From Bradyrhizobium diazoefficiens (GTDB taxonomy: Bacteria > Pseudomonadota > Alphaproteobacteria > Rhizobiales > Xanthobacteraceae), in the NCBI RefSeq assembly GCF_018131185.1, contig NZ_JAFCJE010000001.1:248001-312000 (forward strand): a DNA stretch of 64,000 nt, in the 5' to 3' direction. The position numbers were made by a program, and so were the translations under genes. This document shows, one piece after another, positions 27,755 through 35,508 of this stretch; the stretch's first letter is position 1; the number at the start of each line of letters is the position of its first letter. The notes below the pieces were generated by a model, which saw nothing but the letters and a program-made list of their open reading frames with translations, was not told the origin of the DNA and ran no database searches.

Positions 27755-28405
27755 ATGGGGAAGCAGCTTCGGTCATCGCGGAATACGCTGCGGCGGATTC
27801 CGGCGATCGCGCTGGCATTGTCGGTGTCGTTCGCGGCGGTTTCGCCGGCTGCGGCGCAGTCGTTCACCGATCGCTTCAAGAGCCTGTTCGGCGGCAAGTC
27901 GGACGAACCGGCCGAGCCCAAGCCGGCGCCTGCGCCGGGCCAGCCGGCCGACGACGATATCGATTGCCCGCAGGTGACCGTACGCGCGGGGGCTTCGACC
28001 TACGCGGTTGGGGCCACCGGCAAGCCGGCCGTTGGCAATGAAATCCGCTTCCAGGCCTCGATCACCAAGATGGCACGCGAATGTGCGCGCGGCGGCGCCG
28101 GCATCACGGCGCGGATCGGCATCCAGGGCCGCGTCATCGCCGGTCCTGCCGGTGCGCCGGCCTCCGTCGAGGTGCCCCTGCGCATCGCCGTCGTGCAGGG
28201 CGGCGTCGGCGAGAAGGTGATTGCCTCGAAGGCCTACCGGACCACGGTCGATATGACCGCGGGCGGCAGCGTGCCCTTCACCTTCGTCGCGGAGGATATG
28301 TCCTATCCGGTGCCGCCAGCCTCGGTCGCCGAAAACTACATTTTCTATGTCGGCTTCGACCCGCAGGCGCTCTCGCCCGAGCCGAAGGGGCGGAAGAAGA
28401 AGTAG
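27755..28405 (+). CDS. Exported conserved hypothetical protein
   Basis: A 216-residue protein I do not recognise as a characterised family. A signal peptide (IPAIALALSVSFAAVSPAAAQ) is clear, followed by a proline-rich linker (DEPAEPKPAPAPGQPADDDI). A compact domain follows with one Cys (IDCPQVTVRAGASTY) and another (MARECARGG), rich in beta-strand-like stretches (AGVTARIGIQGRVIAG-like, VPLRIAVVQGG, VPFTFVAEDM). The start is ATG 27755 with GGAG ~11 bases upstream. It probably resides in the periplasm or envelope. A bidirectional terminator separates it from the atp operon. Confidence 0.8.
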   Translation: MGKQLRSSRNTLRRIPAIALALSVSFAAVSPAAAQSFTDRFKSLFGGKSDEPAEPKPAPAPGQPADDDIDCPQVTVRAGASTYAVGATGKPAVGNEIRFQASITKMARECARGGAGITARIGIQGRVIAGPAGAPASVEVPLRIAVVQGGVGEKVIASKAYRTTVDMTAGGSVPFTFVAEDMSYPVPPASVAENYIFYVGFDPQALSPEPKGRKKK

Positions 28406-28421
28406 GGCTCGAAACTGAGCC

Positions 28422-28505
28422 GTCATGGCCGGGCTTGTCCCGGCCTTCGACGTTCTTTGCTTGTGGCGACCAAGACATGGATGCCCGGGACAAGCCCGGG
28501 CAGGA
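28422..28505. repeat. Long inverted repeat element
   Basis: CCGGGCTTGTCCCGG (28429-28443) and CCGGGACAAGCCCGG (28485-28499) are exact 15-bp reverse complements around a 41-base core. Each arm is itself a near-palindrome. The layout resembles the element at 231-325. Confidence 0.8.
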
Positions 28506-28530
28506 CGACGAGGAAGCATTTCGACAAACA

Positions 28531-28561
28531 AAAAAGCCGGCGCTCATCGCGCCGGCTTTTT
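28531..28561. terminator. Bidirectional terminator
   Basis: AAAAAGCCGGCGC, loop TCATC, GCGCCGGCTTTTT: a perfect 13-bp stem with A/T tails on both sides, between the convergent exported hypothetical gene and atpF. Confidence 0.93.
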
Positions 28562-28581
28562 GACTGGTGAGGCCGAAACCC

Positions 28582-29067
28582 TCAGTTCAGCTTCTGCCTG
28601 ACTTCGGTGATGCCCTTGGCGAGCAGGTCGTCGGCGACCGAGCCTTTGACCGACTGCGACAGGATCGTCGAGGCGGCCTGAACGGCGGCTTCCGCGGCCG
28701 CGGCGCGGACATCAGCCAGCGCCTGGGCCTCGGCGAGCGCGATCTTGCTCTCCGCGGTCTTGGTTCGGCGGGCGACGAAGTCTTCCATCTTCGCTTTGGC
28801 GTCGGCTGCGATGCGCTCGGCTTCGGCCTTGGCATTGGCGATGATATCAGCCGCCTCGCGCTCGGCCGTCGCGCTGCGCGCCTTGTAGTCTGCGAGCACC
28901 TTGGCCGCCTCCTGCTTGAGGCGCGCGGCGTCGTCGAGTTCGGCCTTGATGCGATCGGCGCGGTGATCGAGCGCGGTCATCGCCGACTTGAAGACCCCGA
29001 AATAGCCGAACACGACCATCAGGATCACGAAGGCGATGGCGACCCAGGTTTCAGGATCGTAGAACAT
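28582..29067 (-). CDS. atpF: ATP synthase F0 subunit b
   Basis: A 161-residue peripheral-stalk subunit. One N-terminal membrane helix ([19 protein letters not shown]) is followed by a long, charged, Ala/Glu/Lys-rich amphipathic helix that forms the coiled-coil stator with b'. It is last in the atpI-B-E-b'-b order on the minus strand, 5 bp after the b' gene, and is followed by a strong terminator. Alphaproteobacteria have two b-type genes; the catalytic F1 operon lies elsewhere. Confidence 0.96.
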   Translation of the reverse strand: MFYDPETWVAIAFVILMVVFGYFGVFKSAMTALDHRADRIKAELDDAARLKQEAAKVLADYKARSATAEREAADIIANAKAEAERIAADAKAKMEDFVARRTKTAESKIALAEAQALADVRAAAAEAAVQAASTILSQSVKGSVADDLLAKGITEVRQKLN

Positions 29068-29072
29068 CTCGA

Positions 29073-29639
29073 CTAGCCCTTCATGGATGCGTCAACGGCA
29101 GCACCGACAGAAGCCGCATCCGGAACGACGCCGGTGAGCTGCTGCACGATCTGGCCTGCCGCATCGGCCGCGATACCGCGGACGTTGCTCATGGCGGCTG
29201 CGCGGGTCGAGGCGATGGTCTTCTCCGCCCCGGCGAGCTTGGCCGCCAATTGCTCTTCCAGCGTCTTGCGCTCGGCGTCTGCCTGCGCATTCGCCTTGTC
29301 GCGGGATTCGTTGCCGATCGCCTGTGCCCGCGTGCGCGCCGAAGCGAGCTCACTCTCATAGGCCTTCAGCGCCGCCTCGGACTGGTCCTTCAGCTTCTGC
29401 GCTTCGGCGAGGTCACCCTCGATCTTGTTCTGACGTGCTTCGATCGCACCGCCGACCTTCGGCAGGGCGAGTTTGGACACGATCACGTAAAGCAGGACAA
29501 AGAAGATCGCGAGCGACACCAGCTGTGAAGCGTAGTTGCTGCTCTCGAACGGCGGAAACCCGCCACCGTGGTGACCACCGTCAGCCCCGGTGTGGGCGCC
29601 TGCCGCCGGACCTTTTGCGCCGCCATGACTTTCAGCCAC
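29073..29639 (-). CDS. atpG: ATP synthase F0 subunit b'
   Basis: The second b-type stator subunit (188 residues), found in phototrophs and alphaproteobacteria. A His/Gly-rich N-terminal extension ([23 protein letters not shown]) precedes the membrane helix [21 protein letters not shown] and a long coiled-coil helix. The symbol follows the rhizobial usage for b'; atpF2 is also used. It lies between atpE and atpF. Confidence 0.94.
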   Translation of the reverse strand: MAESHGGAKGPAAGAHTGADGGHHGGGFPPFESSNYASQLVSLAIFFVLLYVIVSKLALPKVGGAIEARQNKIEGDLAEAQKLKDQSEAALKAYESELASARTRAQAIGNESRDKANAQADAERKTLEEQLAAKLAGAEKTIASTRAAAMSNVRGIAADAAGQIVQQLTGVVPDAASVGAAVDASMKG

Positions 29640-29705
29640 GGAGTTCTCCTGTTGCTGTCACACGCGCCGTCCCATCGGGATGGAACGGCGCGAAAAACGT
29701 CGTCC

Positions 29706-29936
29706 TCAGAGCGGAACGAACAGCAGCAGCAGCGCGATCAGCAGCGAGAAAATGCCGAGCGCTTCGGTCACCGCGAAGCCGAAGATCAGGTTGCCGAACT
29801 GGCCCTGAGCGGCCGAGGGGTTGCGAACGGCTGCGGCGAGGTAGTTGCCGAAGATCACGCCGACGCCGACGCCCGCGCCGCCCATGCCGATGCATGCGAT
29901 GCCCGCGCCGATAAGTTTTGCTGCTGCCGGATCCAT
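29706..29936 (-). CDS. atpE: ATP synthase F0 subunit c
   Basis: The 76-residue rotor-ring proteolipid. Two membrane helices are joined by the polar RNPSAAQGQ loop. The proton-carrying carboxylate is Glu58 in [11 protein letters not shown]. The Gly-rich first helix ([14 protein letters not shown]) is typical. Start 29936 has AAGGAG 7 bases upstream; the open frame extends far upstream only as a shadow across atpB. High expression relative to the other F0 genes would be expected for a ring subunit. Confidence 0.97.
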   Translation of the reverse strand: MDPAAAKLIGAGIACIGMGGAGVGVGVIFGNYLAAAVRNPSAAQGQFGNLIFGFAVTEALGIFSLLIALLLLFVPL

Positions 29937-29989
29937 TTTAGACTCCTTGGAAGAAAGATTGGGTTGTGGGTGGAAATTCCCCGGACCGC

Positions 29990-30739
29990 TCAGTGTCCCG
30001 GATGAATGGCGTCGTTGAGGTAGATGCAGGTCAGGATCGCAAACACATAGGCTTGCAGGAACGCGACCAGAATCTCGAGCGCGTACAGCGCGACCGTGAG
30101 GGCCAGCGGCAGCACGCCGCCGACCCAACCGAGGGCGCCGAGCGAGAAGCCGAGCATGGCGACGAAGCCCGCGAACACCTTCAGCGCGATGTGGCCGGCC
30201 AGCATGTTGGCGAACAGACGGACGCTGTGGGAGACCGGCCGCAGGAAGAACGACAGGATCTCGATGAACATCACCAGCGGCAGGATGTAGCCGGGGACGC
30301 CGTGGGGCACGAAGATCGAGAAGAACTTCAGGCCGTTCTTGGCAACGCCGTAGATCAGGACCGTGAAGAACACCAGGAGCGCGAGCGCTGCGGTCACGAT
30401 CAGGTGGCTCGACACCGTGAAGGTGTAGGGGATGATGCCGACCAGGTTCGAGACGCAGATGAACATGAACAGCGAGAAGATCAGCGGGAAGAACTTCATG
30501 CCTTCCGCGCCGGCCGTCGAACGGATGGTCGAGGCGACGAATTCGTAGGAGATCTCGGCGACCGACTGCAGGCGCCCGGGAACCAGCTGCGAGCCGCTGG
30601 CAAGCATCAGGATCGAGATGATCGCGATCGTCACCAGCATGTAGAGCGACGAATTGGTGAAGGCGATCGTGTGATTGCCGATATGGCCCAGGGTGAAGAG
30701 AGGCTCGATGTTGAACTGGTGGATCGGGTCGATTTTCAT
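29990..30739 (-). CDS. atpB: ATP synthase F0 subunit a
   Basis: The membrane subunit (249 residues) with the proton half-channels. Arg174 in [14 protein letters not shown] is the conserved arginine that faces the c-ring carboxylates. Five to six membrane segments are evident. The start is ATG 30739 (MKIDPIHQF), the family N-terminus, with AAGAGA about 10 bases upstream; an in-frame upstream ATG at 30769 looks unused. It lies 111 bp after atpI. Confidence 0.97.
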   Translation of the reverse strand: MKIDPIHQFNIEPLFTLGHIGNHTIAFTNSSLYMLVTIAIISILMLASGSQLVPGRLQSVAEISYEFVASTIRSTAGAEGMKFFPLIFSLFMFICVSNLVGIIPYTFTVSSHLIVTAALALLVFFTVLIYGVAKNGLKFFSIFVPHGVPGYILPLVMFIEILSFFLRPVSHSVRLFANMLAGHIALKVFAGFVAMLGFSLGALGWVGGVLPLALTVALYALEILVAFLQAYVFAILTCIYLNDAIHPGH

Positions 30740-30850
30740 CAGCGCGGCATCTCTTGGTCTGCCGGGCAATGCCGGCGGGTCTCGGTCTGCCGGCCGGGCC
30801 GGCCCGTACCGGCGAAGCCGGCACGATCATTCCTCTCCTGGTGGAACGGC

Positions 30851-31225
30851 TTACGAACCACCGCGCCTGTTTTGACCTGCGCCCGCCGTTCTCACCACAT
30901 TCACCACGCCGGCGACGAAGCCCAGCAACAGGAACACGATGAACCCGAAAGGCGACGTCGACAGCAAGCGGTCGAACCCCCAGCCAATCCCCGCTCCGAC
31001 AACGACGCCGGCGATCAACTCCGAGGATAACCGGAAACCAAGCGCCATCGCCGAGGCTCTGGCCGCTCCGTCTCCACCGTCACCTGCGGGTTGCTCGGTC
31101 TTGATCCGGCGGTCGCGAAACTCGGACAACCTCTGATCAAGACTTCCGAGCCGTTCGGAAAGCGCAGCTTCCTCGGACGATTTATCGCGATCTCCATTCC
31201 CGCCGTGTCCCGTGCCCTGTGTCAT
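30851..31225 (-). CDS. atpI: ATP synthase protein I
   Basis: The 124-residue AtpI, first gene of the F0 operon, which assists c-ring assembly in other bacteria. A long charged N-terminal portion ([23 protein letters not shown]) precedes two membrane helices ([23 protein letters not shown] and [20 protein letters not shown]), matching the AtpI/Ncd1-like pattern. The spacer to atpB contains GC-rich dyads (around 30785-30810). Confidence 0.92.
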   Translation of the reverse strand: MTQGTGHGGNGDRDKSSEEAALSERLGSLDQRLSEFRDRRIKTEQPAGDGGDGAARASAMALGFRLSSELIAGVVVGAGIGWGFDRLLSTSPFGFIVFLLLGFVAGVVNVVRTAGAGQNRRGGS

Positions 31226-31585
31226 GCAACGAAGACCCGAAACGCCGCGGCTGAATGGAAATTACGCCCGCCACCCTCAAAAGCCGCGCGGACCATACTG
31301 ATGGCCCATAATCAAGTCAAGCCAAGTCACGATTGCGTCGCTTTCGCTTATGTGACTGATTTATTTGATGATATTGGCATGCACGGCAGCGCTGCACACA
31401 GCGTGACGCCGCACCGCAGCAGCTCGTCTCATGATCAGCGAATGCGGTCGCCCCTTCGCCGCGCCGCCGGGATCAAAGACACCGTGGCGATCGTTGATCT
31501 CAAGGGGCGTTTTGGGGCGGCGGATCGTCTCGGCGGGGTGTAGAATTTGTCGGATTGCCACCTGCACGTCGTGGCGGAGAGCGCG
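31226..31585. other. Divergent intergenic region upstream of the F0 operon
   Basis: A 360-bp region between atpI (minus) and a small exported protein (plus). It has short frames on both strands but none with a credible start or family pattern. It should contain the atp operon promoter; I cannot identify -35/-10 elements or a repeat with confidence. Confidence 0.6.
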
Positions 31586-32137
31586 ATGAGACCCGTGACG
31601 TCATCCACAAAATCCTGGCTTGCGGTGGCGGCCTTCGCCGCCGCGATGGCTATCGGCGGCGACCTCGAGGCCGCGCAAGCCGCGCCCGACGGCGAAAACG
31701 GCCGCTACAGCATGACCCCGATCCCCGAAGGCGTGCTGCGGCTCGACACGCGCACCGGCACGGTATCGACCTGCACGAAGAACGGTGCCGGCTGGGCCTG
31801 CTACGCGGTGCCCGATGAGCGGACCGCGCTGGACGCCGAGATCGGCAGGCTCCAGGCCGAGGTTGAAAGGCTGAAGGAGCAGCTCGCGGCGGGGCCGACG
31901 GTGTCGGGCAAGATCGGCGAGGCACTGCCGAAATCCGACCCGCTGAAGAAATCCGAGCCCAGGAACGCCGAGCCCAAGAATGCCGAGCCCCGGGCCGCCG
32001 AGGGCGAGCGCAAGATCGAGATCCCGTTGCCGAGCGATCAGGACGTCGATCGCGTGATGTCGTTTCTGGAAAAGGCCTGGCGACGGCTGATCGACATGGC
32101 CAACCGCGTTCAGAAGGACGTCGCGGGGAGGATTTGA
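31586..32137 (+). CDS. Exported hypothetical protein with coiled-coil segment
   Basis: A 183-residue protein of unknown function. A signal peptide (SWLAVAAFAAAMAIGGDLEAAQA) is followed by YSMTPIPEGVLRLDTRTGTVSTC and GAGWACYAVPDERTALDAEI, a pattern seen in many rhizobial periplasmic proteins. Next come a coiled coil (IGRLQAEVERLKEQLAA), a repetitive PKSDP/EPRNAEPKNAEPRAAE linker, and a C-terminal helix. The start is ATG 31586 with GGAGA 5 bases upstream; an upstream TTG extension is unlikely. The two Cys may form a disulphide. Confidence 0.78.
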   Translation: MRPVTSSTKSWLAVAAFAAAMAIGGDLEAAQAAPDGENGRYSMTPIPEGVLRLDTRTGTVSTCTKNGAGWACYAVPDERTALDAEIGRLQAEVERLKEQLAAGPTVSGKIGEALPKSDPLKKSEPRNAEPKNAEPRAAEGERKIEIPLPSDQDVDRVMSFLEKAWRRLIDMANRVQKDVAGRI

Positions 32138-32139
32138 TG

Positions 32140-32235
32140 AGCCGCCCTCGAGTGGGCAAAGCGAAGCGGGCCCACCACCTTTGATAATCGGGAAAGATCG
32201 TGGCCACGGCACACACGCGCCTTTGCCCACCCGAC
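32140..32235. repeat. Dispersed repeat (second copy of the 10482 type)
   Basis: GAGTGGGCAAAGCGAAGC at the left and CGCCTTTGCCCACCCGACGG at the right form the same GTGGGCAAAG/CTTTGCCCAC inverted arrangement as at 10482-10567. It lies between the exported hypothetical gene and yjbQ. Confidence 0.6.
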
Positions 32236-32266
32236 GGCAGCTTCCCGACTCGAGAGACCTTTCATC

Positions 32267-32740
32267 ATGACATCAGCCAAATCCGTCACGCGCTCGGCAG
32301 CATCGTCCGTGCAAGCCACCACAATCGCTTCGTCATTGCTGAGCGTGCAGACGTCGGGCCGCGGCTTCACGGATCTCACCGGCGAAGTCGCAAAATTCGT
32401 CGCCGAGGCTCACGCGCGCGACGGCGCGTTGACGCTGTTCATCCGCCATACCTCGGCCTCGCTGACGATTCAGGAGAACGCCGATCCTTCCGTACTCGTC
32501 GACCTCACTACGGCGTTGTCCCGGCTCGCGCCGGAGAACGCTGGATGGACGCATGACAGCGAAGGCCCGGATGACATGCCCGGGCACATCAAGACAATGC
32601 TGACGCACACATCGCTTCAGGTCCCGGTCCTGAACGGCAAGCTCGCGCTGGGGACCTGGCAGGCGATCTATCTGATCGAGCATCGTGCTCGCCCGCACCG
32701 GCGTGAAATCGTGTTGCAATTCATAGGCAGCAATCAATAG
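32267..32740 (+). CDS. YjbQ family protein (secondary thiamine-phosphate synthase-like)
   Basis: A 157-residue UPF0047/YjbQ protein. The family core is clear: GFTDLTGEVAKFV, LTLFIRHTSASLTIQENADPSVLVDL, DDMPGHIKTMLTHTSLQVPVLNGKLALGTWQAIYLIEHR, with His residues that bind metal in solved structures. E. coli YjbQ shows weak thiamine-phosphate synthase activity, but the physiological role is unsettled. GAGAGA precedes the start. It is convergent with the MFS gene. Confidence 0.92.
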   Translation: MTSAKSVTRSAASSVQATTIASSLLSVQTSGRGFTDLTGEVAKFVAEAHARDGALTLFIRHTSASLTIQENADPSVLVDLTTALSRLAPENAGWTHDSEGPDDMPGHIKTMLTHTSLQVPVLNGKLALGTWQAIYLIEHRARPHRREIVLQFIGSNQ

Positions 32741-32811
32741 AGCGTTTTCGAGCGAAGCGGGTGCCGGTTCACATAGAGAAAACGCGTCAGAACAAAGCTC
32801 CCACAAAACAA

Positions 32812-32838
32812 AACCGGCCGCGGAGACCGCGGCCGGTT
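32812..32838. terminator. Bidirectional terminator
   Basis: AACCGGCCGCGG, loop AGA, CCGCGGCCGGTT: a perfect 12-bp stem between the convergent yjbQ and MFS genes, with an A-rich left flank giving a T tract on the minus strand. Confidence 0.88.
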
Positions 32839-32866
32839 CGTATCGATTGAGGTAGGCTGCCGCCGA

Positions 32867-34531
32867 TCAGGTCGCCTTGATGTCGACGTCCTTGGTTTCG
32901 GGCAGGAACAGCGTGCCGATCACCACGGTAATCGAGGCGAAGATGATCGGGTACCAGAGGCCCGCATAGATATCGCCGGTCGAGGCCACGATGGCGAAGG
33001 CGGTTGCGGGGAGGAGGCCACCGAACCAGCCGTTACCAATGTGGTAGGGCAGCGACATCGAGGTGTAGCGGATGCGGGTTGGGAACAATTCGACCAGCAT
33101 CGCAGCGATCGGGCCGTACACCATGGTGACGAACAGCACCAGGACGAACAGCAGTCCGATGATTGCCGCCGGCTGGGCACGGAAGATGTCGAACGGATGC
33201 GACATTTTCACGATGCCGGTGTCGCCTGGCTTCGGATAGCCCGCCGCCTGCACCGCCGCGAGGACGGCCGGGTTGCTGTCCTTCGCGTTGGTGTAGGGCA
33301 CTTCCTTGCCGTTGACCGTCACCTTCACGCCGGAGCCGGCCGGGCCCGGTGTCGTCGAGTATTTGACCGACGACTGGGACAGGTAGGCACGTGCGGTGTC
33401 GCAAGGCGCGGTGAAGACGCGGGTGCCGACCGGGTTGAACAGGTCGCCGCAGCCCGCGGGATCGGCCACCACCTCGACCTTGACCTGCTCGATGGCCTTT
33501 TCCAGCGCCGGGTTAGCGTTGCTGGTGATCATCTTGAAGATCGGGAAGAAGGTCAGTGCCGCGATCAGGCAGCCGCCGAGGATGATCGGCTTGCGGCCGA
33601 TCTTGTCGGAGAGCATGCCGAACACGATGAAGAAGCCGGTGCCGAGCAGCAGCGACCAGGCGATCAGGAGGTTGGCGGTGTAGCCGTCGACCTTCAGGAT
33701 CGATTGCAGGAAGAACAGCGCGTAGAACTGGCCGGTGTACCAGACCACGCCCTGGCCCATCACGCCGCCGAGCAGGGCCAGCAGCACGAGCTTGCCGTTC
33801 TGCCAGTTGCCGAAGGCTTCCGTCAGCGGCGCCTTCGAACCCTTCCCCTCGTCCTTCATCTTCTGGAAGATCGGCGATTCATTGAGGCGGAGCCGGATCC
33901 AGACCGAGATGCCGAGCAGCAGCACCGAGACCAGGAACGGAATGCGCCAGCCCCACGCCGCGAAGTCGGCTTCGCCGAGCGCGGAACGGGTAAACAGAAT
34001 CACCAGCAGCGACAGGAACAGGCCGAGCGTCGCCGTGGTCTGGATGAATGAGGTGTAGTAACCGCGCTTGCCGTTCGGCGCATGCTCCGCGACGTAGGTC
34101 GCCGCACCGCCATATTCGCCGCCGAGCGCCAGGCCCTGGGCGAGGCGCAGCACGATCAGGATGATCGGAGCCGCGATGCCGATGGTGGCTGCGTTGGGCA
34201 GCAGGCCGACGATGAAGGTCGACAGGCCCATGATCAGGATGGTGACGAGGAAGGTGTATTTGCGGCCGACGATGTCGCCGACGCGGCCGAACACGATCGC
34301 GCCGAACGGACGGACCAGGAAGCCGGCTGCGAACGCCAGCAGCGCGAAGATGTCGCGGGTTGCCGGCGGATAGGCCGAGAAGAACTGGGCGCCGATGATG
34401 CCGGCGAGCGAACCGTAAAGGTAGAAATCGTACCACTCGAAGACGGTACCGAGCGAGGAGGCGAGAATGACGAACCGTTCGTCCTTCGTCATCCCTCCCG
34501 CGCTTGTTTGAGATACGGCCATTGTCGACAT
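32867..34531 (-). CDS. MFS transporter, metabolite:H+ symporter (MHS) type
   Basis: A 554-residue inner-membrane carrier. Family motifs are FEWYDFYLYGSLAGII near TM1, GRVGDIVGRKYTFLVTI (loop 2-3 signature), RLAQGLALGGEYGGAATYVAEHAP, and RLRLNESPIFQKMKDEG, as in ShiA/ProP-like symporters of organic acids or osmolytes. About 100 extra residues (roughly 330-440) interrupt the second half, with two Cys and a DUF-like soluble composition (NPVGTRVFTAPCDTARAYL). The start at 34531 has GGGGAG 9 bases upstream; ATG 34522 is an alternative. It is divergent from an ErdR-like response regulator 298 bp away. Confidence 0.9.
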   Translation of the reverse strand: MSTMAVSQTSAGGMTKDERFVILASSLGTVFEWYDFYLYGSLAGIIGAQFFSAYPPATRDIFALLAFAAGFLVRPFGAIVFGRVGDIVGRKYTFLVTILIMGLSTFIVGLLPNAATIGIAAPIILIVLRLAQGLALGGEYGGAATYVAEHAPNGKRGYYTSFIQTTATLGLFLSLLVILFTRSALGEADFAAWGWRIPFLVSVLLLGISVWIRLRLNESPIFQKMKDEGKGSKAPLTEAFGNWQNGKLVLLALLGGVMGQGVVWYTGQFYALFFLQSILKVDGYTANLLIAWSLLLGTGFFIVFGMLSDKIGRKPIILGGCLIAALTFFPIFKMITSNANPALEKAIEQVKVEVVADPAGCGDLFNPVGTRVFTAPCDTARAYLSQSSVKYSTTPGPAGSGVKVTVNGKEVPYTNAKDSNPAVLAAVQAAGYPKPGDTGIVKMSHPFDIFRAQPAAIIGLLFVLVLFVTMVYGPIAAMLVELFPTRIRYTSMSLPYHIGNGWFGGLLPATAFAIVASTGDIYAGLWYPIIFASITVVIGTLFLPETKDVDIKAT

Positions 34532-34715
34532 GTTGAGTCGCTCCCCGAAAATGTTTCCTCGCGGCCCAGACGTCCGGACATGCCGGATCAACCCAGGTCT
34601 TGCCCGCAAGGTAACATCGGCGTGAAAGCAGCCCCAATACGACTTTCGGCCTTGCGCACTGGCGTGGAGCTGGCGCCGGTATCAGGCGCTGGCCTGCGGT
34701 CGCGGCGGCTTTTGG

Positions 34716-34743
34716 ATTAACCCCTTTGCAGCAAAGGGATAAT
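34716..34743. promoter_or_regulatory. Extended dyad between MFS and response regulator genes
   Basis: CCCTTTGC-A-GCAAAGGG (34722-34738) is a perfect odd dyad, extended by ATTA on the left and TAAT on the right with one bulged base. It lies 87 bp upstream of the response regulator and 185 bp upstream of the MFS gene. It could be an operator for either; no T tract suggests a terminator. Confidence 0.5.
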
Positions 34744-34829
34744 GTGCACTTGCATGCCACGGCCGCTCGGGGAAGAATTGACGCACCCGGGAATCTGTCC
34801 GCCGGCCCGCGAACGACAGCAAGAGAACG

Positions 34830-35501
34830 ATGAACGCTCCCTCGACCCATCTCGTCATCGCCGATGACCATCCGCTTTTCCGGGACGCACTGCGACAGGC
34901 GGTGGCCGGGGTCCTGACCTCGGCCAGAATCGACGAGGCCGGATCGTTCGAGGATCTGACCAAGCTGCTGGAACAGGCCTCGGACGTCGACTTGATCCTG
35001 CTCGACCTCTCGATGCCCGGGATCTCGGGCTTTTCCGGCCTGATCTATCTGCGCGCGCAATATCCGGCGATTCCGGTGGTGATCGTTTCGGCTTCCGACG
35101 ACAGCGCCACGATCCGCCGCTCGCTCGATTTCGGCGCCTCCGGCTTCATTCCGAAGCGGTTCGGCGTCGAGACCTTGCGCGACGCCATCCTCAAGGTGAT
35201 GGAAGGCGACGTCTGGATTCCCGCCGACACCGATTTGTCGGCTGCGGCCGATCCGGACATGACGCGCCTGCGCGACCGCCTGGTGACGCTGACGCCGCAG
35301 CAGGTCCGGGTCCTGATGATGCTGTCGGAGGGGCTCCTCAACAAGCAGATCGCCTACGAGCTCGGGGTCTCCGAGGCCACCATCAAGGCACATGTCTCGG
35401 CGATCCTGCAAAAGCTCGGCGTCGAGAGCCGCACCCAGGCGGTGATCGCGGCCGCCAAGATCGCCGGGGGCCAGTGGAAGCAGGGCACCCCGACGGGGTG
35501 A
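34830..35501 (+). CDS. Response regulator, ErdR/CrbR-like (LuxR type)
   Basis: A 223-residue regulator. The receiver has acidic ADDHPLFRDAL, phospho-acceptor Asp59 (LILLDLSMPGISGF), VSASDD and Lys109 (GFIPKRFG). The LuxR-type DNA-binding domain reads LTPQQVRVLMMLSEGLLNKQIAYELGVSEATIKAHVSAILQKLGV. This combination closely resembles ErdR/CrbR of Pseudomonas and Vibrio, which control acetate/ethanol use (acs) with the symporter-type kinase MxtR/CrbS. A kinase of that architecture is encoded at 41522-45031. No kinase is adjacent. It is convergent with the large regulator, 7 bp apart. Confidence 0.9.
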   Translation: MNAPSTHLVIADDHPLFRDALRQAVAGVLTSARIDEAGSFEDLTKLLEQASDVDLILLDLSMPGISGFSGLIYLRAQYPAIPVVIVSASDDSATIRRSLDFGASGFIPKRFGVETLRDAILKVMEGDVWIPADTDLSAAADPDMTRLRDRLVTLTPQQVRVLMMLSEGLLNKQIAYELGVSEATIKAHVSAILQKLGVESRTQAVIAAAKIAGGQWKQGTPTG

Positions 35502-35508
35502 GCTTCTA

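Noticed and set aside
31361..31567. Minus-strand 68-residue frame upstream of atpI
   Set aside because: Arg/Ala-rich shadow-like composition and no Shine-Dalgarno; it lies in the probable atp promoter region.
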